A program made the translations under genes and the position numbers. Below are positions 24,038 through 31,477 of a stretch of DNA of 64,000 nucleotides, in pieces. The DNA is from Mitsuokella sp047974105 (GTDB lineage: Bacteria > Bacillota > Negativicutes > Selenomonadales > Selenomonadaceae): positions 150,659-214,658 of the forward strand of contig NZ_JBHYRS010000005.1 in the NCBI RefSeq assembly GCF_047974105.1. The letters run 5' to 3'. The notes beneath the pieces were generated by a model that made no database searches, had not been told where the DNA came from, and saw only the letters and a list, made by a program, of their open reading frames with translations. Numbering within the stretch: position 1 is the first letter of the stretch; each line of letters starts with the position of its first letter.

Positions 24038-25795
24038 ATGAATCTGAAGAAATCTGTTTTGACGATGCTGGCGGTCAGCGCTCTGACTGTGCCCTTTGCG
24101 ACAGGGGCAGCGCAGGCAGCTGCTGCAGATGGCGCGGCACAGACCGCTGCGGTAAAGAACGTGGCAGCAGCACAGGATAATACCACGGCGGCAAAGGCAA
24201 CGACAAAAAAACAGGCTGCAGCCAAACAGCAGAAATACAGCCTGAAGTTCAATGCGAAAAATTATACGAAGGAAACGCTGCAGCTCAATGGGCAGGATGT
24301 CGCCTTCCGCGCTTACCGCAATATCCCGTATGTCTCGAAGCCGGCTTCGGTGGCTTCAGAATCCATGAGCATTTTCATTCCGGAGGCCTATTTTGAAAAG
24401 GGCGGCACGGTCAATGGCTATACGGCTAAGACGGCACCGATTTTCCTGCCAAACGGCGTGGGCGGCTATATGCCGGGCGACATCAAGGAGCCGAGTGCAG
24501 ACGATAAAATGTCCGGCGGCGCGAACGCTTCGCTCGTGGCCCTCGCAAGAGGCTATGTCGTTGCAGCTCCGGCTGTCCGCGGCCGCACGACGGTAGGCGA
24601 TGACGGCAAAACGTATGTGGGCAAGGCACCGGCCTTTCTTGTCGACTATAAGGCCGCGGTCCGTTATCTGCGTCATAACAGGCACCGTCTGCCAGCCGGT
24701 GACACGGATAAGATCATTTCAGACGGCACAAGCGCGGGCGGCGCATTATCTGCCCTGCTCGGCGCAACGGGCAACAGCAAAGAATACAGCGCAGAGCTCA
24801 AGGCCGTCGGGGCAGCGGGCGAGCGCGATGATATCTTTGCTTCGATGGACTACTGCCCGATTACGAACCTCGACCATGCGGATATGGCCTATGAGTGGAT
24901 GTTCAACGGCGTCAATGAGGCATATCAGAGATCTGGCAGCCCGATGATTCCGATGCAGCCAGGTCAGATGCCTGCCTTTCTCAAGGCAGGCGATACTGTC
25001 ATTCCGATGGGACCGGGGCCCGTTGTACAGCCCGTAACAGCCGATGGTCAGGACCAGGATGGCACCGTGACGGACCGTCCGGAAAATGCCCCGACGGAAA
25101 CAGCCGCTGCCACGCCGATGACGGCTGCCGAAATCACGGCCTCTGAGCAGCTCAAGGCGCTTTTCCCTGCTTATGTCAACAGCCTGAACCTCACGGATCA
25201 GAACGGCAGGGCCCTGACGCTCAATGAAGATGGCACGGGGACCTTTGCAGATTATATCAAATCCATCTATGCAGCTTCGGCTCAGACGGCCCTCGATGCA
25301 GGGGAAGACCTTTCGGACCTCGGCTGGCTGACTATTGAAGATGGCAATGTCAAGGATGTTGACCTTGCCGGGTACGCTGCCTGGGCAACGCGCCTCAAGG
25401 CAGCACCGGCCTTTGATAAATTCGATTTGAGCTCTGGCGAAAACGATGAGTTCGGCACGTCCGACAATACGCCGCGCCATTTTACGGGCTTTTCCCTGAC
25501 GCGCGATACGACACCGGGGGCGACGATGGCGACCTGGGATGACATCCGCCGCATGAACCCGCTGTATTTTATCGGCAAAAAAGGTGTCACAGTGGCTCCG
25601 CACTGGCGCATCCGCCACGGGGCGAAAGACCGCGATACGGCGCTGGCCATTCCGGCCATTCTTGCTTTGTCTCTCATGGACCATGGCTATGACGTGGACT
25701 TTGCTTCGCCGTGGGGCAAAGGCCATGCCGGCGATTATGACTTGACAGAACTCTTTGACTGGGCCGATGGCATCTGTAAGGCAAAAACAAAATAA
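24038..25795 (+). CDS. Secreted tannase-like alpha/beta-hydrolase (subtype B tannase family)
   Basis: 585 residues. An N-terminal signal peptide (to about AAQAA) is followed by an Ala/Lys/Thr-rich linker. The hydrolase core carries the nucleophile elbow GTSAGGALSALLG, the family hallmark CPITNLDHADMAYEW, a variable insertion (about 300-365, Pro/Thr/Gln-rich), RMNPLYFIG, and the catalytic-His region GKGHAGDYDLTELFDW at the C-terminus. Bacterial subtype B tannases hydrolyse galloyl esters; related proteins act on other phenolic esters, so substrate is inferred. ATG 24038 lies 9 nt after GAGAGG. Single-gene unit, terminator at 25814. A LysR gene follows. Confidence 0.82.
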   Translation: MNLKKSVLTMLAVSALTVPFATGAAQAAAADGAAQTAAVKNVAAAQDNTTAAKATTKKQAAAKQQKYSLKFNAKNYTKETLQLNGQDVAFRAYRNIPYVSKPASVASESMSIFIPEAYFEKGGTVNGYTAKTAPIFLPNGVGGYMPGDIKEPSADDKMSGGANASLVALARGYVVAAPAVRGRTTVGDDGKTYVGKAPAFLVDYKAAVRYLRHNRHRLPAGDTDKIISDGTSAGGALSALLGATGNSKEYSAELKAVGAAGERDDIFASMDYCPITNLDHADMAYEWMFNGVNEAYQRSGSPMIPMQPGQMPAFLKAGDTVIPMGPGPVVQPVTADGQDQDGTVTDRPENAPTETAAATPMTAAEITASEQLKALFPAYVNSLNLTDQNGRALTLNEDGTGTFADYIKSIYAASAQTALDAGEDLSDLGWLTIEDGNVKDVDLAGYAAWATRLKAAPAFDKFDLSSGENDEFGTSDNTPRHFTGFSLTRDTTPGATMATWDDIRRMNPLYFIGKKGVTVAPHWRIRHGAKDRDTALAIPAILALSLMDHGYDVDFASPWGKGHAGDYDLTELFDWADGICKAKTK

Positions 25796-25813
25796 AGAAT
25801 ACTTCATGTGATG

Positions 25814-25851
25814 CACAAAAAACTTCCCCGCCTGAGGGAAGTTTTTTTGTG
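25814..25851 (+). terminator. Rho-independent terminator after the tannase-like gene
   Basis: CACAAAAAACTTCCC and GGGAAGTTTTTTTGTG form the stem around CGCCTGA. Confidence 0.92.
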
Positions 25852-25934
25852 CGCTTTCTTACCGTGTTTATCATAGCTTTATGCTATAATATGAGTAAAA
25901 CGAATGACAATATCGAGATGGATGTACAAGCTTT

Positions 25935-25952
25935 ACGCGTTATACGCGTTAT
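25935..25952. repeat. Tandem 9-bp repeat upstream of LysR gene
   Basis: ACGCGTTAT occurs twice head-to-tail (25935-25943, 25944-25952), immediately before the ribosome site of the LysR gene. Each copy contains the palindrome ACGCGT. It may be an autoregulatory site. Confidence 0.4.
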
Positions 25953-25970
25953 ATAGGAAAGGTGTTATAT

Positions 25971-26858
25971 ATGATGACTTTGACGCAGATGCGTTATTTT
26001 TTCGAGGTGTGTCAGTGGCAGAATATCACGAAAGCAGCAGAACATCTGCATGTTTCGCAGCCGACCATCAGCGTGGCCATGAGGACGATGGAAGAGGAGA
26101 CCGGACTTAATCTCTTTCACCGTGAAGGACGAAAACTCGTCATGACGCCGGAGGGCAGTAAATTATTTGCTAAAATCAACCACATTTTAAGCCAGATTGA
26201 CCAGCTGGAAGTCGAAGTACAGGATATGGCACAGAATCGCAATCACATCCGCATGGCCCTGCCTCTGCAGATTGGCACGCGTTTTCTGCCGCGCATTCTC
26301 GGGGAGTTCCGCAAGCAGAATCCGCAGATTAAATTGGAAATCATCGAGACGGGCGGCATCAGTGCCCTGCAGATGGTGGAAGAAGAAAAACTCGATATTG
26401 CCCTGACGAATTACACAACGGGCTTCAGCCAAAAACTTCTTTATCAGAAGCTGTATGACTGCGAGTGCTGCTTTGTTACGTATCCAGATCATCCACTGGC
26501 CAAACGCAGGAAGGTTTCCTTTGACGATTTTGCCGATGAACCACTCGTCATGCTGGACAGTCACTTCTTCATTTACCGCATGGTTCAGGACTTGTTTGCC
26601 GAATATAACTGCAAACCTAATATCATTCATTACTCGCCGTATCTGCACACAATCAAAAATCTTGTGGAGAGCGGCATCTGTTCGACGTTTTTAGCAAGGC
26701 AGGCTGTTCTTCCTAGTGAGAATCTGGTGCCTATTTCTTTGGAAAAGCCGTTCTATATTAATTCTGGCATTGTCACGAAGAAGAGCCGTCAGGTTTATGA
26801 GGATGAAAAACTGCTCATTGATTACCTGCAGAAAATCGCACAGGATATGGAAAAATAA
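25971..26858 (+). CDS. LysR family transcriptional regulator
   Basis: 295 residues from ATG 25971, 8 nt after AGGAAAGG. The helix-turn-helix is at the N-terminus (MRYFFEVCQWQNITKAAEHL, VSQPTISVAMRTMEEE). The effector domain contains IRMALPLQIGTRFLPRILGE, LEIIETGGISALQMVEEEKL and GICSTFLARQAV. Possible targets are the flanking tannase-like gene or the converging acyl-CoA synthetase gene; neither is proven. Confidence 0.92.
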   Translation: MMTLTQMRYFFEVCQWQNITKAAEHLHVSQPTISVAMRTMEEETGLNLFHREGRKLVMTPEGSKLFAKINHILSQIDQLEVEVQDMAQNRNHIRMALPLQIGTRFLPRILGEFRKQNPQIKLEIIETGGISALQMVEEEKLDIALTNYTTGFSQKLLYQKLYDCECCFVTYPDHPLAKRRKVSFDDFADEPLVMLDSHFFIYRMVQDLFAEYNCKPNIIHYSPYLHTIKNLVESGICSTFLARQAVLPSENLVPISLEKPFYINSGIVTKKSRQVYEDEKLLIDYLQKIAQDMEK

Positions 26859-26871
26859 TTTCATCAAAACT

Positions 26872-26915
26872 CCATCAAAAAAAGAAGGCCCCTGCTGAGA
26901 CCTTCTTTTTTGATA
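26872..26915. terminator. Bidirectional terminator
   Basis: ATCAAAAAAAGAAGG pairs with CCTTCTTTTTTGAT across about 12 nt, between converging LysR and acyl-CoA synthetase genes. Confidence 0.88.
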
Positions 26916-26924
26916 GTTTTATTT

Positions 26925-28415
26925 TTATTTTTCAGCGTTCTTGCTGGCTAAAAAGTCCTTGAGAATCTGGCGCTTGGCGATCTTGCCGGTTGAAGTGCGC
27001 GGCAGGGAAGCGAGCTCATGGAATTCACGCGGAATCTTGTAGAGCGCGAGGTTGGCCTGCAGGAATTTCTTGAGTTCACGGATGTTGATGGTGGCACCCT
27101 CATGCAGGCTGTAGAAGCAGGCGCCGGCCTGTCCGCGCAGTTTGTCATCGATGCCGATGACGGCTGCTTCGCTGATGCCGGGGAACTGATAAATGAGCTC
27201 TTCGACTTCGCGCGGATAGATATTCTCGCCCATGCTGATGATCATGTCCTTGAGGCGGTCGACAATATAAATGTAGCCATCTTCATCGGCGCGGGCTACA
27301 TCGCCCGTGTGGAACCAGCCGCCGCGCAGGGCATTCTTCGTGGCATCCGGAAGATTCCAGTAGCCGAGCATGACGTTGTCACCTTTGACGATGAGTTCGC
27401 CGGCTTCGCCCTTCGGGACTTCCTCACCGTCCGAATTGATGAGCTTCCAGGCGATGCCCGGTACGACCGGCCCGCAGGAACCGACTTTTGGCTTTTCGGG
27501 CGGATTCATCGTGACAACAGGAGAGGTCTCGGAAAGACCATAGCCCTCGCAGATATCCACGCCAAATTTATTCATGAAATCCTGCTCAATCTTTAAAGGC
27601 AGCGTCGTGCCGCCCGAGACGACCAGGCGCAGGGAAGCCATATCTTCCTTCGTGGCGAGCTTCGTCAGGAGGCTGCAGATGGACGGCACGATGTAGAGGT
27701 CGTTGACTTTTTCCGTGCGGATGACATTGATGGTCTCTTTCGGCGTGAAGGAATCGAGGATGACGACTTCAGCACCGCAGTAAAGCGGGTAGAGGACGGA
27801 GCAGGTCCAGCCGAAGCAGTGGTACATCGGCAGAACGCAGAGAACCACGTTTTCTGCTTTGCAGCCCATGAAGCTCATCTGTCCGGCATTGGCGATGAGA
27901 TTGCGGTGGGAGAGTACGGCGCCTTTTGGCGAGCCCGTTGTGCCTGACGTGTAGATGATGACGCAGGGATTCTGCTCATCGAAAGTCGGCGGCAGCGGCG
28001 GTGCTGCCGGAATGGTCTCATCTATTTTGCCGGCCTGACGGATATCATGCTGGATAATGCGCATATCGCAGCGCAGGGCCGCAAGCGCATCGACGAGATT
28101 CAAAGGCTGATAAGTCAGGATATGACGGGAGCCCGAATCCTTTATAATGTAGGCAATTTCGCGGCTGCTGAGCTGGAAGTTGATGGGTACGGCAATGGCC
28201 CCCAAAGAAGCAATGGCCATGTAGGCGTAGATGTAATCTGCACTGTTGCGCGAAAAAATGCTGACGCGGTCACCCACGCGGACACCGGCAACATAAAGAC
28301 GGTTGCGGCAGGCAGCGACATGCTGCTGCAGTTCGCGGTAGGTAATGCGGCGTTCATGGTCGACAATGGCGAGAGAATCAGGTTTTCCCTGATAGATCAG
28401 TTCATGTACAAACAT
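26925..28415 (-). CDS. Acyl-CoA synthetase (AMP-forming), long-chain fatty acid ligase type
   Basis: 496-residue member of the ANL superfamily that activates a carboxylic acid as acyl-AMP and then transfers it to CoA. Motifs: P-loop-like YTSGTTGSPKGAVLSHRN, GYGLSETSPV, WFHTGD, and the C-terminal hinge/lysine region DRLKDMIISMGENIYP and PRTSTGKIAKRQIL (catalytic Lys). Chain-length specificity cannot be told. It has its own promoter at 28481 and is not in an operon with the permease. The ATG at 28415 is preceded by AAAGGAAGGAATACA. Confidence 0.92.
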   Translation of the reverse strand: MFVHELIYQGKPDSLAIVDHERRITYRELQQHVAACRNRLYVAGVRVGDRVSIFSRNSADYIYAYMAIASLGAIAVPINFQLSSREIAYIIKDSGSRHILTYQPLNLVDALAALRCDMRIIQHDIRQAGKIDETIPAAPPLPPTFDEQNPCVIIYTSGTTGSPKGAVLSHRNLIANAGQMSFMGCKAENVVLCVLPMYHCFGWTCSVLYPLYCGAEVVILDSFTPKETINVIRTEKVNDLYIVPSICSLLTKLATKEDMASLRLVVSGGTTLPLKIEQDFMNKFGVDICEGYGLSETSPVVTMNPPEKPKVGSCGPVVPGIAWKLINSDGEEVPKGEAGELIVKGDNVMLGYWNLPDATKNALRGGWFHTGDVARADEDGYIYIVDRLKDMIISMGENIYPREVEELIYQFPGISEAAVIGIDDKLRGQAGACFYSLHEGATINIRELKKFLQANLALYKIPREFHELASLPRTSTGKIAKRQILKDFLASKNAEK

Positions 28416-28480
28416 TGTATTCCTTCCTTTAGGGCAAGTGCCCCCATAGCAGAGGATAAATTCTTCGTCGTTACAGACTA

Positions 28481-28509
28481 ATTTTATACCAGGTCATAAA
28501 CTTTGTCAA
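28481..28509 (-). promoter_or_regulatory. Promoter of acyl-CoA synthetase gene
   Basis: Minus strand -35 TTGACA (28504-28509) and -10 TAAAAT (28481-28486), spacer 17 bp, directly after the terminator of the upstream permease gene. Confidence 0.75.
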
Positions 28510-28517
28510 AGTATAAA

Positions 28518-28552
28518 ATAAAGGCCCTGTGATTTTTGACAGGGCCTTTTAC
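28518..28552 (-). terminator. Terminator of the amino-acid permease gene
   Basis: AAAGGCCCTGT and ACAGGGCCTTTT pair around GATTTTTG; the minus strand runs into TTTATTTTATAC. Confidence 0.9.
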
Positions 28553-28565
28553 GAAAAACAGTATG

Positions 28566-29963
28566 TTATTCTTCTTCGTCATGGTTCGGATGGGCAAGAG
28601 CACTGTGCTGATAGCTGTAGCCGAAGTAGACGAGGCAGCCAAATGTGCACCAGACGATGAAGCGGACCCAGGTTTCCCAGGGCAGATGGTACATGAGGTA
28701 GCCGCAGGTCAGTACGGCCATGGGGGCGATGAGCCAGACGAGCGGGCAGCGGAATGTGCGCGGCACATCGGGCTTCGTGATGCGCAGGACCATGACGCCG
28801 AGGGCAGCGACGAGGAAGGCAGACAGCGTGCCGATGTTGGCCATTTCGGCAATGACGCCGATTGGCGCAAAGCCTGCGATAATGGAAACGAAGATGCCGC
28901 CCATGACCGTGACGATGTACGGCGTATGATAGCGTTTATGGATTTTGCAGACGCGGGCCGGCACCATGCCGTCGCGGCTCATGGCAAAGAAGATGCGGGC
29001 CTGGCCGTAAAGCAGGACGAGAAGGACCGTTGTGATGCCGGCAATGGCGCCGACGCCGACGATGGCCGAACCGAGATTGTAGCCGATATAGCGCAGGGCG
29101 AAGGCTACAGGCTCCGGATTGTTGAGTTCCGTGTAAGGCACGATGCCCGTGAGCACGCCGGCCACGACGACGTAAAGGGCTGTGCAGATGACGAGCGAAC
29201 CGATGATGCCGATTGGCAGGTCATGGGACGGATTCTTGCATTCCTCCGCACTCGTGGCAACGGCATCAAAGCCGATATAGGCAAAAAAGACAATGGCCGC
29301 GCCGCCGAAAATACCCGAAACACCGAAGGGCATGAAGGGCTCCCAGTTCATCGTATTGACATGCGGGATGGCGAGCAGCAGGAAAATCGCGATGGCCGTG
29401 AGCTTGACGCCTACGAGGATGCGGTTGAGCTTTGTGCTCTCCTGCGTGCCGCGAATCAGCAGCACCGAAAGCAGCAGTGTGATGAAGATGGCGGGCAGAT
29501 TGATGATGCCGCCGTCGGCCGGCACATGTGTCAGGGCGTGACCCGGGTCAAGGCCCGCAGAGAGCAGCAGGCCTGTGACATAGCCCGACCAGCCGGAAGC
29601 AACAGCACTGGCCGTAACCGTGTATTCGAGGATGAGGTTCCAGCCGACAATGAAGGCGATGAACTCGCCGAGGGAGGCATATGTATACGTATAAGCACTG
29701 CCGGACGCCGGTACGATGGAGGAAAACTCTGCGTAAGCAAGTCCTGCAAGTGCGCAGGCAAGGCCTGAGACCATGAAGGAAATCGTGACAGCAGGTCCGG
29801 CGTATTTGGCAGCCGCAACGCCTGTCAGGACGAAGATGCCTGTGCCGATGACGCAGCCGATGCCGAGCAGGATGAGGTCAAAAGCGCCAAGCGTCTTGGC
29901 CATGCCTGAATGGGCAGCCGTTTCGCGCATCTGCTCAATGCTTTTGGTGCGGAATAAGTTCAT
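28566..29963 (-). CDS. APC family amino-acid permease (cationic amino acid transporter type)
   Basis: 465-residue membrane protein with about 12-13 helices. The APC signatures GIGCVIGTGIFVLTGVAA (first helix, substrate-binding unwound region) and FFAYIGFDAVATSAEECKNP are clear and match the YfnA/CAT-like branch. It is predicted to import amino acids by H+ symport; the exact substrate is unknown. The ATG at 29963 is preferred because AAAGGA abuts the alternative ATG at 29975. The C-terminus is His/Asp/Glu-rich (HPNHDEEE). Monocistronic between terminators at 28518 and 30038. Confidence 0.92.
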   Translation of the reverse strand: MNLFRTKSIEQMRETAAHSGMAKTLGAFDLILLGIGCVIGTGIFVLTGVAAAKYAGPAVTISFMVSGLACALAGLAYAEFSSIVPASGSAYTYTYASLGEFIAFIVGWNLILEYTVTASAVASGWSGYVTGLLLSAGLDPGHALTHVPADGGIINLPAIFITLLLSVLLIRGTQESTKLNRILVGVKLTAIAIFLLLAIPHVNTMNWEPFMPFGVSGIFGGAAIVFFAYIGFDAVATSAEECKNPSHDLPIGIIGSLVICTALYVVVAGVLTGIVPYTELNNPEPVAFALRYIGYNLGSAIVGVGAIAGITTVLLVLLYGQARIFFAMSRDGMVPARVCKIHKRYHTPYIVTVMGGIFVSIIAGFAPIGVIAEMANIGTLSAFLVAALGVMVLRITKPDVPRTFRCPLVWLIAPMAVLTCGYLMYHLPWETWVRFIVWCTFGCLVYFGYSYQHSALAHPNHDEEE

Positions 29964-30037
29964 TTTTTTTACCATTCCTTTTTCTCTTATAGATGGATAA
30001 GATATCTTTACAACATTACTATTATATTGACAGGAAA

Positions 30038-30064
30038 AGCCTCCGTCAATATGACAGAGGCTTT
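30038..30064 (-). terminator. Terminator of the PHP-domain gene
   Basis: On the minus strand AAAGCCTCTGTCA pairs with TGACGGAGGCTTT around TAT, followed by TCC; the T run is short but the stem is long. It lies about 60 nt past the PHP gene stop. Confidence 0.75.
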
Positions 30065-30125
30065 ATGAGATGAAATTTTCCGGAAATATGGCGGAAATGT
30101 CATGGAAATGTATACTGGAAATGCT

Positions 30126-30848
30126 TTATTCGCGAATCCATTCCTTGAATTTTTCTGGCGAGCTGTTGATGACGAGTTCTTCCGGGAATTCTGCTTCCTT
30201 GATGACTTCCTGAGAAAGCGCATGATTGCCGACATCGAGGTCGATATGGGCATCGCTGCCCATGATGACGTGCGTACCGTATTTCTTGCAGGCCTGCAGC
30301 ATTTCTTTGGCGAGCTCGCGCGAACCTGTGCGGCTGCCGCCGGGGCGGTAAGAGCTGTTGTTGCATTCGAGCAGGACATGGCGTTCCTTGGCAGCTTTGG
30401 CAATCTGGTCAAAGTCGACAGGGAAGACCGGATTGTCCGGATGGCCGATGATCTTGACCTGAGGGATGAACATGGCACTCATGATGGCTGTCGTATTGTC
30501 GAGCTTCGTGCCCGGGTTGATGCAGGGATCGTGCAGGCTGGCAATGGCGTAATCGACAGCGCGCAGACCTTTTTCCTCAAGATCGACTTTGCCTGTGGTG
30601 TTCAGAATGTTGAGTTCTACGCCCATGAGCAGTTCCACGCCGGCTTCATCGCCGTAGACTTTGCGGTCAAAGATGCGCAGATTTTCAAAGTAAAAGCGGT
30701 GCGTGGAGCCCGGCATGGCCGGAGCATGGTCGGCAATGCCGACAAGTTCTATGCCGTGTTTTTTGCCCGCGGCAATCATTTCGCGGATTGTGTTGTAGGC
30801 ATGGCCGCTGGCGAGCGTATGCATATGGACGTCGAGTAAATCCTTCAT
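30126..30848 (-). CDS. PHP-domain phosphoesterase (YcdX type)
   Basis: 240 residues with the metal-binding PHP signatures in order: DVHMHTLASGHAY (HxH), IADHAPAMPGS, GVELNIL, ASLHDPC, IIGHPDNP and MGSDAHIDLD. The pattern and length match the YcdX group of trinuclear-zinc phosphatases; the natural substrate is uncertain. Short gene with terminator on one side and the tRNA promoter region on the other. The ATG at 30848 follows a GGGGG-containing site. Confidence 0.92.
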   Translation of the reverse strand: MKDLLDVHMHTLASGHAYNTIREMIAAGKKHGIELVGIADHAPAMPGSTHRFYFENLRIFDRKVYGDEAGVELLMGVELNILNTTGKVDLEEKGLRAVDYAIASLHDPCINPGTKLDNTTAIMSAMFIPQVKIIGHPDNPVFPVDFDQIAKAAKERHVLLECNNSSYRPGGSRTGSRELAKEMLQACKKYGTHVIMGSDAHIDLDVGNHALSQEVIKEAEFPEELVINSSPEKFKEWIRE

Positions 30849-30953
30849 TATAATACCCCCAAAACTATGACAGTGTGTTCGCCTTTTATTATAACACGCT
30901 GAGGTGTCAAAAGGGGCTTCTTAAAATTTTTTCAAGAAATCCTGATTTTTTTG

Positions 30954-30982
30954 TTGACATTTCCTTTGCCATCCCGTATAAT
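30954..30982 (+). promoter_or_regulatory. Strong promoter of the tRNA-Val genes
   Basis: Perfect -35 TTGACA (30954-30959) and -10 TATAAT (30977-30982) with a 17-bp spacer, 20 bp before the first tRNA. Sequence AATAAATC follows the -10; the start would be about 30989. Confidence 0.9.
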
Positions 30983-31002
30983 AAATCTTGTCGTTAAGAC
31001 AT

Positions 31003-31079
31003 GGGGTTATAGCTCAGTTGGTTAGAGTGTCTCGTTGACATCGAGGAGGTCACAGATTCGAATTCTGTTAACCCCACCA
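31003..31079 (+). tRNA. tRNA-Val (anticodon GAC)
   Basis: 77 nt folding as a full cloverleaf: acceptor GGGGTTA/TAACCCC, D arm GCTC...GAGT, anticodon stem TCTCG/CGAGG with loop TTGACAT (anticodon GAC, reading GUC/GUU), T arm ACAGA-TTCGAAT-TCTGT, and an encoded CCA end. Confidence 0.96.
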
Positions 31080-31092
31080 TTTCAGAATGTAC

Positions 31093-31120
31093 GGTTTCGT
31101 CAAACGGCGAAACCTTTTTT
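31093..31120 (+). terminator. Terminator-like hairpin between the two tRNA genes
   Basis: GGTTTCG (31093-31099) pairs with CGAAACC (31108-31114), followed by six T (31115-31120). Confidence 0.75.
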
Positions 31121-31123
31121 ATT

Positions 31124-31200
31124 GCTCGCTTAGCTCAGTTGGCTAGAGCATCTCCGTCACATGGAGGGGGTCGGGGGTTCGAATCCCTCAGCGAGCACCA
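31124..31200 (+). tRNA. tRNA-Val (anticodon CAC)
   Basis: 77 nt: acceptor GCTCGCT/AGCGAGC, D arm GCTC/GAGC, anticodon stem TCTCC/GGAGG with loop GTCACAT (anticodon CAC, reading GUG), T arm GGGGG-TTCGAAT-CCCTC, encoded CCA. GTC in the loop could mislead to Asp, but the stem pairing places CAC at positions 34-36. No separate promoter is visible. Confidence 0.92.
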
Positions 31201-31212
31201 AAGAGAAAGCAG

Positions 31213-31243
31213 AAGCTGCATGCATGGCGTGCAGCTTATTTTT
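31213..31243 (+). terminator. Terminator after tRNA-Val(CAC)
   Basis: AAGCTGCA and TGCAGCTT pair around a 9-nt loop, followed by ATTTTTATT. Confidence 0.82.
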
Positions 31244-31287
31244 ATTATAATATATGAAGGAAACATGCTGAACTCTGTTGACATTCA

Positions 31288-31317
31288 TTGACACTGGCCC
31301 TTGCAAAATGATATGAT
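31288..31317 (+). promoter_or_regulatory. purB promoter
   Basis: -35 TTGACA (31288-31293) and -10 TATGAT (31312-31317), spacer 18 bp. CCCTTG (31298-31303) and CAAGGG (31321-31326) bracket the -10 as an inverted repeat. The resulting leader would be about 150 nt. Confidence 0.65.
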
Positions 31318-31344
31318 AGACAAGGGAATATCGGTAACTTCTCC

Positions 31345-31416
31345 AAACTCAAAATGAGGCTTTTCATAGGTAAGACCGTCAGTATAGGCGGAGGAAAAGT
31401 CAATTTGAGTTTTTTC
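31345..31416 (+). promoter_or_regulatory. Structured leader with terminator-like fold upstream of purB
   Basis: AAACTCAAA (31345-31353) is complementary to TTTGAGTTT (31404-31412), followed by further T residues. Inside it GGCTTTTC pairs with GAAAAGTC. The apical region of about 28 nt is left open. Upstream ACTTCTCC can alternatively pair with the GGAG...AAGT of the descending side, a possible antiterminator. This looks like an attenuator or riboswitch platform, but no known riboswitch class was recognised. A second short hairpin, GCGG...CCGC, lies downstream near 31433-31450. Confidence 0.55.
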
Positions 31417-31477
31417 GTCGTGTTTTCACTTCCGCGGTGCAGAGATGCCGCCAGGAAATTGAGGAGGAAATCACTAA

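Noticed and set aside
24038..25795. Polyketide or defence-type hydrolase
   Set aside because: Tannase hallmark CPITNLDHAD and signal peptide make secreted esterase far more likely.
25935..25952. CRISPR or tandem-repeat array
   Set aside because: Only two 9-bp copies; no spacers. No CRISPR-like repeat was found elsewhere in the window.
31124..31200. tRNA-Asp (GTC seen in the loop)
   Set aside because: Stem TCTCC/GGAGG fixes a 7-nt loop GTCACAT, which places CAC at the anticodon.
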